From: Streptomyces sp. CB01373
GTDB lineage: Bacteria > Actinomycetota > Actinomycetes > Streptomycetales > Streptomycetaceae
Assembly (NCBI RefSeq): GCF_002803075.1
Contig: NZ_NNBK01000021.1
Coordinates: forward strand, 62,001-126,000
Length of the DNA: 64,000 bases
Reading direction: 5' to 3'
The translations under genes were made by a program, and so were the position numbers. Below, piece after piece: positions 16,432-23,684 of this stretch (its first letter is position 1; each line of letters starts with the position of its first letter). The notes beneath the pieces are model-generated. The model searched no databases. It worked only from the letters and a program-made list of their open reading frames with translations, and was not told the origin of the DNA.

Positions 16432-17427
16432 TCAGGTGCGGAAGCCGATGTGGACGTGGTCGTGGTGGGTGGCGTCGCTGAAGAACTGGTTCGGAGTGCG
16501 GCCTCCGGAGAGCAGTACGGGGCCGCCGACGTTGTAGGAGCCGGCGGCCGCCGCGTCGCGCATGAACCGTTCGACGAGGGAGCGGGGGGTGGCCGGGTCG
16601 ACGACCGCGTGGCCGTCGATCTGCCAGACGTCGAAGGCGCGCCCGCGCGGGTGGTCGCTGGGCCGGCTGGTGCCGAAGACGTCCAGTGGATGCCCCGAGC
16701 GGACCACGCTGACGTACATCCGGTACGTCCCCGCCAGACGCAGCATCGCGGTGGCCACGCTGTCGTGGACCCGGCCGCTCCTCAGGTCGGCCTCCGCCGC
16801 GGGTGGCAGCACGATCCGGGAGTCGGCCAGCGTTCGCCGCACCCCGGCCGGGGGCGAGGCCTCCGGCGGGCCCGGCCGGGCCGGGTGCAGCGCGGTGACC
16901 GTCCATCCGCTCCTGGACCGGGCGAGCCGTACGTCGACCGTCGTGCCGCCCGCCCGGACGGCGCCGCCGTGCCGTGTCCACTGCCGGCACACCACCAGCA
17001 CGCTCGCCGAGTCGGCGAGGATCCCGCCGTACTGGGCGTTCACCACCTGCAACACGGCCTCGTCGGCGGACGGCAGCAGCGGACCCGCCTGCGCCACAAG
17101 ACTCGTCGGCAGGCCCTGGGCGGCCACTCTGGCACGCGCCGCGGACGCGCCGCCCCTGCCGCTGGGCCAGGCGCCGATCGCCGCGACCAGGTCCACGGCC
17201 CGCCGCTTCACCTCCGGGTGGACCTCGGCGGGACCGGGGCGCCAGAGAGTGGTGTGCGGGAGGACCGCCCCGGTGTGCGTGGGGGACGGTGACGTGGTGG
17301 AGGGGGCCGGCTTCGGCTCCGGGGCGGCGCCCTTACGGCCCGCCGCGCCGAGCAGCGCGGCCGCCATGCCCAGCAGTACGGCCCTGCGCCCCACCGGGCG
17401 CGCCGCGCGTTCCCGCCCATCGGTCAT
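16432..17427 (-). CDS. Exported M15/Hedgehog-type zinc peptidase-like protein
   Basis: A 331-residue protein with an N-terminal export signal (RPVGRRAVLLGMAAALLGAAG, twin-arginine-like) and a Pro/Ser/Thr linker. The middle (residues 80-200) resembles an NTF2-like or beta-rich accessory region. The C-terminus has the metal-site pattern of M15-type peptidases: SDHPRGRAFDVW (His and Asp ligands) and, near the end, HHDHVHIGF (HxH). It would act on peptidoglycan cross-links or small peptides outside the cell. The start at ATG 17427 was preferred to the upstream 17478 because the export signal then sits properly at the N-terminus. Confidence 0.75.
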   Translation of the reverse strand: MTDGRERAARPVGRRAVLLGMAAALLGAAGRKGAAPEPKPAPSTTSPSPTHTGAVLPHTTLWRPGPAEVHPEVKRRAVDLVAAIGAWPSGRGGASAARARVAAQGLPTSLVAQAGPLLPSADEAVLQVVNAQYGGILADSASVLVVCRQWTRHGGAVRAGGTTVDVRLARSRSGWTVTALHPARPGPPEASPPAGVRRTLADSRIVLPPAAEADLRSGRVHDSVATAMLRLAGTYRMYVSVVRSGHPLDVFGTSRPSDHPRGRAFDVWQIDGHAVVDPATPRSLVERFMRDAAAAGSYNVGGPVLLSGGRTPNQFFSDATHHDHVHIGFRT

Positions 17428-17545
17428 GCCCTCCAGTGTCCGCCCGCAGCGCACGACGGCCCAATCGGCGGCGCGCACCTCAGGGGCGGGGCACGGACGG
17501 CCCCTGCCCCGCCCGCGCCGGGCGGGGCGGGTCGGGGCGGATTCC

Positions 17546-18823
17546 TCAGGGGCGGGGGTGCAGGCGGGTGGCGAGTACGGTGATGTCGTCGTCCGTCCGG
17601 GCGGCGTCCGGGGCCGGGGCGCACAGGAATTCGCCGAGGATGCCGTCCAGGAGTTCGCCGGCTCCCGCGCCCGGCCCCGTACGCAGGCCGGAGAGCCGGG
17701 CGAGCGAGGTGTCGATGTCCTCTCCGCGCCGCGCGATCAGTCCGTAGGTGAACGCGACCAGCGTGTCGTCCTGCGCGAGGGGCAGCCTCGTCGCCTCGTG
17801 GGCGGCGAGGCCGCTGCCGGGGCCGGTGCCGATCGGGGGACCCACCCGCAGCGGGACCGGCCCGGCCGTGCCGTCGGCTCGGAAGACGACCGGCGGCAGG
17901 TGTCCCGCGCTCGCGAGCTGGGCCGTGCCGTCCGCCGGGTCCAGCAGGGCCAGCAGGCAGGTCGCCGGGCGGCGGCCGCTCTCCGCGGACATCATGGCGT
18001 CCAGCCGGCGCAGGATGCCGTGCGGCGCCAGGTCGGTGGAGGCGACGCACCGCAGCGTGGAGCGGTAGGCGTTCATGTCGACCGCCGCGTCCAGGCCGTG
18101 GCCCATGACCTCACCGACGACCAGCAGGACGCGGCCGGAGTGCAGGTGCAGGGTCTCGCACCAGTCGCCCCCGACGCGCCCGCCCGTGCCACAGGGCACG
18201 TGGCGCACCGCCAGCTCCACCTCGGGGTGCGTACGCTCCGGGTCGGCCGGCAGCACCTTCCGCAGGTCCCACACCCGCGGGCCGGCCTCGCGCTGCTCCT
18301 CCGAGTGCCGCATGTGCGCGGCGGCCAGCCGCGCCGCGTAGTGGACGGCCGCGGTCTCGTCGTCGTCGAAGGGCCGGTCGGCCCGCAGGGCGAGGGCGAC
18401 CCCGTAGACCCGGTCCCAGGCGAGCAGCGGCACCGACAGGGTCACCAGGGCCGCGCCGCCATGGCTGGACGAGGCCGTGATCGGGTGGCCCGCGTCCAGG
18501 GCGCGGACGGACACCCGGTCGCGCGGGGCCTTCTCCAGGCTGTCGAGCAGGTCGCGCCGCCCGGCCACGGCGGCGGAGTGCAGGGACTCGCCCGCCTCAC
18601 GGCGGCCCTCCTGCGGGCCGTAGAGATCGACGGTCGCCGAGTCGCACAGTTCCTCGACCAGGAAGGCGGCGAGTTCGGCCGCCGTCCCGCGGTCGTCGAG
18701 GGTCGTACCGATCGCGGCGACCGCCCGCCGGGCCAGTGCGAAGCGGTCCGTCGCGGCGCTCCCGGGGTCCGACACCAACTCGCCTTCCACCACGACCCCT
18801 TTCTGCCGTTCTGCCGGATTCAT
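17546..18823 (-). CDS. GAF-SpoIIE (PP2C-type) serine/threonine phosphatase
   Basis: A 425-residue protein with an N-terminal GAF-like domain (residues 20-190, ALARRAVAAIGTTLDDRGTAAELA) and a C-terminal PP2C/SpoIIE domain carrying GGDWCETLHLHSGRVLLVVG, GEVMGHGLDAAVDMNAYR and DDDITVLATRL. Such enzymes reactivate anti-sigma antagonists in partner-switching pathways. ATG 18823 (MNPAERQK) is taken as the start; a second ATG lies at 18844. The divergent STAS gene 217 bases away is a plausible substrate, because the two kinds of protein act together in other systems (inference). Confidence 0.88.
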   Translation of the reverse strand: MNPAERQKGVVVEGELVSDPGSAATDRFALARRAVAAIGTTLDDRGTAAELAAFLVEELCDSATVDLYGPQEGRREAGESLHSAAVAGRRDLLDSLEKAPRDRVSVRALDAGHPITASSSHGGAALVTLSVPLLAWDRVYGVALALRADRPFDDDETAAVHYAARLAAAHMRHSEEQREAGPRVWDLRKVLPADPERTHPEVELAVRHVPCGTGGRVGGDWCETLHLHSGRVLLVVGEVMGHGLDAAVDMNAYRSTLRCVASTDLAPHGILRRLDAMMSAESGRRPATCLLALLDPADGTAQLASAGHLPPVVFRADGTAGPVPLRVGPPIGTGPGSGLAAHEATRLPLAQDDTLVAFTYGLIARRGEDIDTSLARLSGLRTGPGAGAGELLDGILGEFLCAPAPDAARTDDDITVLATRLHPRP

Positions 18824-19040
18824 CCCAGCACTGCGAACGGGCATCGGAGGGTAGCGACCCGCGGGCCGGGTCCGCCGGAGAGGATTCTTCACCGGGGTGA
18901 GCACCGGCGCGCGCGGCAGGGGTGGGACGAGAGGGGGCGGGCTTCTCGGACACCCCCTCACCCCTGGCTTCACGAAGCCCTAACATCATGGCCAACAACA
19001 CCCTGACCAGGGCCAGATGTTCACGAGAAGTGAGGGCAGT

Positions 19041-19409
19041 GTGGCAGAGACCGAGGGACCGGCGGTGCCCGAGCGCCTGCTGATCACCCGTACCACGGCC
19101 GACGACGGCAGCTGTGTCGTGGCCCTCGCCGGAGAGGTCGACCTCGACGGCAGCGCACACCTGCGCGACGCGCTGCTGTCCTGTCCCGGGACCGCGCCCG
19201 GCACGGTGGTCGACCTCGGCGACGTGACCTTCATGGACTCCAGCGGAATCAACGCCCTCATCACCGCCCACCAGGCCGCGCAGGCGGGCGGCACCCGGCT
19301 GCGTCTGGCCGCACCGCAGGAGGCGGTGCTGCGGGTGCTCCAACTCGTCGGCGTGGACACGCTCATACCCTGCTACCCCACCCTGGAGGCGGCCCTGGCC
19401 TCCCGCTGA
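19041..19409 (+). CDS. STAS-domain anti-sigma factor antagonist
   Basis: A 122-residue RsbV/SpoIIAA-type protein. It has the fold order ALAGEVDLDG, VVDLGDVTFMDSSGINALI with the phosphorylatable serine in DSSG, and a C-terminal LQLVGVDTLIPCYPTLEAAL. Dephosphorylated, it should bind an RsbW-like kinase and free a sigma factor. The GTG at 19041 follows GAGGG by six bases and is preferred to ATG 19017. It is divergent from the SpoIIE phosphatase at 17546 and stands near neither its kinase nor its sigma factor. Candidates elsewhere in the window are the ATPase at 46217 and the sigma factor at 29164 (inference only). Confidence 0.92.
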   Translation: MAETEGPAVPERLLITRTTADDGSCVVALAGEVDLDGSAHLRDALLSCPGTAPGTVVDLGDVTFMDSSGINALITAHQAAQAGGTRLRLAAPQEAVLRVLQLVGVDTLIPCYPTLEAALASR

Positions 19410-19423
19410 CCCGGAGGGCCCGG

Positions 19424-21013
19424 TCACTCCGGCGTGCCGTACACCTGGCGCGTGTCGGGGCGGGGGGCCGGCCGATGCCGGGCCGCGGGGCCCTCGGCGA
19501 AGGCGCGCAGCAGGTTCTCCGTGGTGCGGGTGACGAAGGCCCGGGTGCGGGCGCCCATGCCGTGGTCGCGGCCGCCCTCGGGGGTGCCGGCCATCAGTGC
19601 CTCCACCCAGCGCATGGTGCCGGTGGCGAAGACGCCCGCCCCGCTCGGCACCGTGCAGTAAACCGAGTCACTGTGACTGCGGTTGCCGGCGCACACCAGT
19701 GGCGAGTGCGCGGTGATCTCCAGCGGTGCGGGGACGGGCGAGCCGGGGGTGACCCGGTCGTACTCCACTCCGACCAGGTGGTCGAAGCTCTCGCCGGGGT
19801 GCGCTCCCGTTCCCTCGTACAGCCAGTGGTCCGCCGCGTGCACGACGTACGGGGCGTCCACCGGATAGCCCTCGTAGAGGACCCCGGTGAGGGACGACTC
19901 GGGGTCGGCGCCCGGGGCCTGCCGGAAGTCGGTGGTGACCAGGGCGGGGCGGGACGGGTAGCAGGGGTCGTCCCGGTAGGAGGACTTGTAGCAGACGACG
20001 GTGCGCCCGGCCCCCGCGCCGTTCCCCTCCAGGCGGATCCGGCGGAAGCAGGTGTTGGCGCCGAGGAAGGCCACGTTGGTGCCCGCGTCGCGGGCCTCGG
20101 CGACATGCCGGCGCTGCTCGGGCGTCCAGTATTCGTCGTGGCCCAGGCAGACGAGCGCGGTGGCGCCGCGCAGCACGCCGGGGTCGTGGTGCAGGTCGGT
20201 GCCGGTGGTGTACGCCAGGGGTATGCCGAGGCGTTCGGCGAGGACCACGGCCGCCCACTCGTACACCCGGAACTTCTCGGCGCCGTCGGCGTCGTAGGGC
20301 CGGTCGAAGCTGACGGCGAGGGAGCGGGTCGCGTACGCGCCGGAGGCGCCGCTGTACAGGCTGGAGCCGCCCCACCTGTTGTACGCCTGCCAGGTCGCCG
20401 GGGCGTGCAGGAGTACCGTGCGGCCGGCGCCGTGCGTGGAGCGCACGATCAGCGGGACGTACCGCTGATGGCCGTTGTCGGCGTCGAGGCGCAGCAGGTA
20501 GGCGCCTTCGGGCCAGCCCTCGGTGCTGAAGGCCAGGGTGCGGGGCCAGTCGGCGCGTACGGTGCGGGTCGCCGACAGCGTCCGGGCGGCGGGCCGCGCG
20601 CGTCCGCGCACGGGGCGGGAACGCCAGACGAGGCGGGCGTGGCCGCCGCCGTACCAGCCGACACGGAAGGCCGAGACGCGGAAGGAGGACGCCGTGGTCG
20701 ACACGTGCAGGCCGCACTCCTGGCCCGGGGTGACGCTGATGCGGTCGGTGTATCCGGCCACCGCGTCGGGCGGGCCCGTGGAGCCGATCCGCCAGTCCCG
20801 GGTGCCCGGGCGGTCCCGGTCGGCCTCCGGGCGGCGGCTGTCGGTGTCGGCGGACGGCCGGTTCGCGGACGTGTGGTCGCAGGCGACGGCCGCCGCGCCC
20901 AGTCCGGCCCCGGCGCACAGACAGAGGAAACGCCTGCGGGCGGTGCCGTGCGCGGAGTCCTTCGCCGTGTGCCCCGTGTCCCCCGCGTGCTCCTGTGCGT
21001 GGTGCGGCCTCAC
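19424..21013 (-). CDS. Tat-exported N,N-dimethylformamidase beta subunit-like protein
   Basis: A 529-residue protein. The start GTG at 21013 follows GGGAGGCGAT. Its N-terminus has a twin-arginine signal (ARRRFLCLCAGAGLGAAA) ending in a lipobox-like VAC, so it is probably a Tat-exported lipoprotein. The mature part has the motifs of the N,N-dimethylformamidase large-subunit family: RVGWYGGGHARL, WQAYNRWGGSSLY, LVCLGHDEYWTPEQRRHVAEARDAG, NVAFLGANTCFRR. Known relatives hydrolyse formamides inside the cell; a secreted lipoprotein version likely has a different, unknown substrate. It converges on the STAS gene with 14 bases between. Confidence 0.8.
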   Translation of the reverse strand: MRPHHAQEHAGDTGHTAKDSAHGTARRRFLCLCAGAGLGAAAVACDHTSANRPSADTDSRRPEADRDRPGTRDWRIGSTGPPDAVAGYTDRISVTPGQECGLHVSTTASSFRVSAFRVGWYGGGHARLVWRSRPVRGRARPAARTLSATRTVRADWPRTLAFSTEGWPEGAYLLRLDADNGHQRYVPLIVRSTHGAGRTVLLHAPATWQAYNRWGGSSLYSGASGAYATRSLAVSFDRPYDADGAEKFRVYEWAAVVLAERLGIPLAYTTGTDLHHDPGVLRGATALVCLGHDEYWTPEQRRHVAEARDAGTNVAFLGANTCFRRIRLEGNGAGAGRTVVCYKSSYRDDPCYPSRPALVTTDFRQAPGADPESSLTGVLYEGYPVDAPYVVHAADHWLYEGTGAHPGESFDHLVGVEYDRVTPGSPVPAPLEITAHSPLVCAGNRSHSDSVYCTVPSGAGVFATGTMRWVEALMAGTPEGGRDHGMGARTRAFVTRTTENLLRAFAEGPAARHRPAPRPDTRQVYGTPE

Positions 21014-21237
21014 ATCGCCTCCCTGGGGCTGAACGAGCCCTCCCCGCGGATTCGGCGTGCCTTCGACGAAGGTAGCGGCCGCGGCGGGGGTCCGCACGGG
21101 CGCGACGACTGCGGGGGCGGACCACTGGCCGCACCTTCGGCACAGGTGTACGGGCATGCCCGCGGGGCCGTCGGGCGGTGACGGCCGCGACGGTCCCGTG
21201 AGCGGTGGTCCGCGCGCCGCCGGTGCGGCGGCGGGCC

Positions 21238-21801
21238 TCAGCGGGTCCTGCCGCGTCCGGTGACGGCGTCCCGGATCCGGTCGACCAGTCCGGCGCCGGG
21301 CGCGAGCAGCTTGTTCAGGGGCGGCTTGTCCGGAGCGGCGGGGTGGGGCCGAGTCGGTGCGGTCTTCTTCGCCGAGCGCACCTTCTCACCGAGTTGTTCC
21401 AGTTCCTCGGGCTTGGTGGCCTCCCGCAGCAGCGGGAAGAGGTTCTGTTCCTCGTCGGTGACGTGCTCGCGGATCTCCCGCATCAGGCGGCCGACGAGCT
21501 CGTCGAACCGGGGGTCGTCCGCGCCCAGGCCCTCCAGGTCCTTCATCGTCTGCTCGGCCTCGGCGTGGTCCTGGACCTCGCGGTCGGCGATCGCGTCGCC
21601 GTCCCGGACGTAGTGACGCACCGCCGGGTACAGGTGCATCTCCTCGGCCACGGAATGGCGGACCAGTTCGATCGTGGCCTGGTCGGCCAGGTACTTGCGC
21701 CGCGAGTTCCCCATGGGGAGGGCCTCCATCTGCGCGAAGATCTCCTCCACTTCGCGGTGGTCCGTGGTCAGTTCCTGAATGACGTCTCCGCCGTGTCCCA
21801 T
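21238..21801 (-). CDS. Hemerythrin HHE-domain protein
   Basis: A 187-residue protein with the diiron-binding His/Glu pattern of the HHE family on four helices: DHREVEEIF, HSVAEEMHLYP, DHAEAEQTMKDL and HVTDEEQNLFPLL. The C-terminal 40 residues are basic and Pro-rich. Family members bind oxygen or nitric oxide or sense redox state. It is divergent from the DoxX gene, from which it is separated by 175 bases. The ATG at 21801 was chosen because upstream in-frame sequence is antisense to the DoxX gene. Confidence 0.92.
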   Translation of the reverse strand: MGHGGDVIQELTTDHREVEEIFAQMEALPMGNSRRKYLADQATIELVRHSVAEEMHLYPAVRHYVRDGDAIADREVQDHAEAEQTMKDLEGLGADDPRFDELVGRLMREIREHVTDEEQNLFPLLREATKPEELEQLGEKVRSAKKTAPTRPHPAAPDKPPLNKLLAPGAGLVDRIRDAVTGRGRTR

Positions 21802-21976
21802 GGCCGGGCTCCTTGCTGCTGGACCTTGGAGGTCATACCGCTGGACCGCCGCCGGGTTCCCACCCCGCGCGACGGCACACCACCGAGCGCCTCCGGTCGC
21901 GTGGGCCGATTGTCCCGGCGTGGGCCGGGAACCCGGGGGAACGCCGCATACGTACCGCTCACCCCTGGAGAGGACC

Positions 21977-22522
21977 ATGAGTCTGCTGCGCGTGGCCGGT
22001 CGGCCTCTGCTCGCCTCCATGTTCGTCGTCGGAGGCATGGCCTCCTTCCGCAGTCCCGAGGAGGTGGCGCCGATCGCCGAACCCGTCGTACGGCCGATCA
22101 CCGAGCGGGTGGCGGTGCTGCCGGACCGTACCGAGCAGGTCGTACGGCTCAGCGGCGGCGTCCAGGTCGTGGCGGGCGTGCTGCTTGGCCTGGGGTGGTT
22201 CCCGCGGCTGTCGGCCGCGGCCCTGGCCGGGACCCTCGTGCCCACCACCCTGGCCGGACACCGCTTCTGGGAGGCGGAGGACGACGCGAGCCGCGCCCAG
22301 CAGCGCATCCACTTCCTGAAGAACCTGTCCATGCTGGGCGGCCTGCTGATCGCGGCCGACGACACCGGCAGCGCGCCGTCCCTGCTGTGGCGCGGTCGTC
22401 ACACGGCCCACGAACTGCAGCGCGAGGCCCGTCTGGTGCGCCGTTCGGTACGGGCGACGGCACGCCCGGCCGCCGCGGTCGGCGGCCTGCGCGCCAAGCT
22501 GCCCGCCCGCAACGGCGGATGA
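21977..22522 (+). CDS. DoxX-family membrane protein
   Basis: A 181-residue protein starting MSLLRVAGRPLLASMFVVGG, with four predicted membrane segments (LLASMFVVGGMASF, VQVVAGVLLGLGWF, LSAAALAGTLVPTTLAGH, NLSMLGGLLIAAD) and the DoxX pattern RIHFLKNLSMLGG. The last 50 residues are a basic helical tail. ATG follows GGAGAGGACC. Its exact role is unknown; relatives take part in redox and thiol stress. The downstream gene starts inside its stop region, so the two are an operon. Confidence 0.85.
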   Translation: MSLLRVAGRPLLASMFVVGGMASFRSPEEVAPIAEPVVRPITERVAVLPDRTEQVVRLSGGVQVVAGVLLGLGWFPRLSAAALAGTLVPTTLAGHRFWEAEDDASRAQQRIHFLKNLSMLGGLLIAADDTGSAPSLLWRGRHTAHELQREARLVRRSVRATARPAAAVGGLRAKLPARNGG

Positions 22523-22539
22523 ACAACGGGGAGGACACC

Positions 22540-23076
22540 ATGCGCGAGCATGCTCACGCCGGTACCCGCCTCCCGGTGTTCACCGGGCAGTCCGGTCACG
22601 AACTGCTCGGGATCTACCTCAACGACCACCTGGCGGGCGCCACCGCGGGCACGGAACGCTCCCGCCACCTGGCCATGGCGACCCGGGGCTCGGAGATCGG
22701 CGACGCGATGGCCCCGATCGCGGCCGAGATCGCCGAGGACCGCAGGAGCCTGCTGGAGATCATGCGTCGGCTCCGGATCCCCGTACGGCGCTACAAGGTG
22801 TACGCCGGCCGCCTCGGCGAACGGGCCGCGCGGCTGAAGAGCAACGGCGGACTGGTGCGGCGGTCTCCGCTGAGCACCCTGCTGGAGCTGGAGCTGCTCC
22901 AGGCGGGCATCCGGGGAAAGGCCTGCGCGTGGGAGGTGCTGCGCGGACTCGCCGACCGGGACACTCGCCTGGATCCGCGGCGGCTGGACGACCTCTTCGA
23001 GCGGGCCGGGCAGCAGCAGCGCGTCGTCGAGGACCTGCGCAGGCTCCAGGCCGCGGAGGTCTTCCGGGACCGCTGA
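22540..23076 (+). CDS. Conserved hypothetical helical protein downstream of DoxX
   Basis: A 178-residue, mostly helical protein that I do not assign to a named family. It has a Ferritin-like feel: HELLGIYLNDHLAGATAGTE, then RHLAMATRGSEIGDAMAPIA and two more long helices ending RLQAAEVFRDR. No membrane segment is present. The start at ATG 22540 has GGGGAGGAC ahead; another in-frame ATG at 22519 overlaps the stop of the DoxX gene (ATGA), so coupling is possible. The pair ends at a 28-bp perfect palindrome. Confidence 0.7.
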   Translation: MREHAHAGTRLPVFTGQSGHELLGIYLNDHLAGATAGTERSRHLAMATRGSEIGDAMAPIAAEIAEDRRSLLEIMRRLRIPVRRYKVYAGRLGERAARLKSNGGLVRRSPLSTLLELELLQAGIRGKACAWEVLRGLADRDTRLDPRRLDDLFERAGQQQRVVEDLRRLQAAEVFRDR

Positions 23077-23096
23077 ACCGCCGCCGGGGGCGAGGA

Positions 23097-23124
23097 ATCG
23101 CGGTCACCGGCCGGTGACCGCGAT
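23097..23124. terminator. Perfect 28-bp palindrome, likely terminator
   Basis: ATCGCGGTCACCGG is followed immediately by its exact reverse complement. It lies 20 bases after the end of the DoxX operon and 75 bases before the MarR gene. A terminator is most likely, but with no loop bases a protein-binding site is also possible. Confidence 0.6.
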
Positions 23125-23137
23125 CCATGTGCGTGCA

Positions 23138-23192
23138 TGGACCAACGATGACCGACGCTTGGTTCAACAGTCCAGACTGATAAACCTATTGT
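23138..23192 (+). promoter_or_regulatory. Promoter/operator region of the MarR-MFS operon
   Basis: Two inverted repeats lie in this unusually A/T-rich stretch: TGGACCAA (23138-23145) with TTGGTTCA (23159-23166), and CAGTC-CA-GACTG (23168-23179). A -10-like TATTGT at 23187-23192 ends six bases before the MarR start codon at 23199, so the transcript may be leaderless. The repeats sit where a self-repressing MarR protein would bind. Confidence 0.5.
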
Positions 23193-23198
23193 TACTAC

Positions 23199-23684
23199 GT
23201 GGACGTCGAACAGGTAGGTACCGGCACCACCACAGGCCCCCCGGAAAGCAAGGCGCGCAAGGACGGCACGGCTTCCCTCGCCTCCGATCTGCGGGTGACC
23301 GTCGCACGGATCACGCGGCGGCTGCGGCAGGCGCACGCGGTGGGTGACGTGTCGCTGTCCGGCATGTCCGTGCTGGCGCGGCTCGCCGCCGACGGCCCGG
23401 ACTCGCCCGGCTCACTGGCCGAACTGGAACGCGTCAGGCCGCAGGCGACGGCGGCGACCCTCGCCGCGCTCGAACAGCGCGGCCTGGTCCTGCGCTCCCC
23501 GCACCCCGTCGACAGGCGCCGCTGCGTGGTGGCCGTCACCGCCGCCGGGCGCGACATGCTGGCCGCGCGGCACACCGAGTCCGTCGGCCGGCTCGCCGAC
23601 GCCATCGAAGAACTCACCCCACGGGAACAGCGCACGCTCGCCGCCGCGCTGCCCCTGCTCGACCGGCTGGCGGAAGGGCTGTGA
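23199..23684 (+). CDS. MarR-family transcriptional regulator
   Basis: A 161-residue regulator with the winged-helix order of MarR: LSGMSVLARLAADGPDSPGSLAE (first helices), VRPQATAATLAALEQRGLVLR (recognition helix) and the wing HPVDRRRCVVAVTAAG, flanked by dimerisation helices. The start GTG has no Shine-Dalgarno ahead and is close to a -10-like box, which fits leaderless translation. Its stop overlaps the start of the MFS exporter gene (GTGA), so it probably represses its own operon and responds to a substrate of that exporter. Confidence 0.92.
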   Translation: MDVEQVGTGTTTGPPESKARKDGTASLASDLRVTVARITRRLRQAHAVGDVSLSGMSVLARLAADGPDSPGSLAELERVRPQATAATLAALEQRGLVLRSPHPVDRRRCVVAVTAAGRDMLAARHTESVGRLADAIEELTPREQRTLAAALPLLDRLAEGL

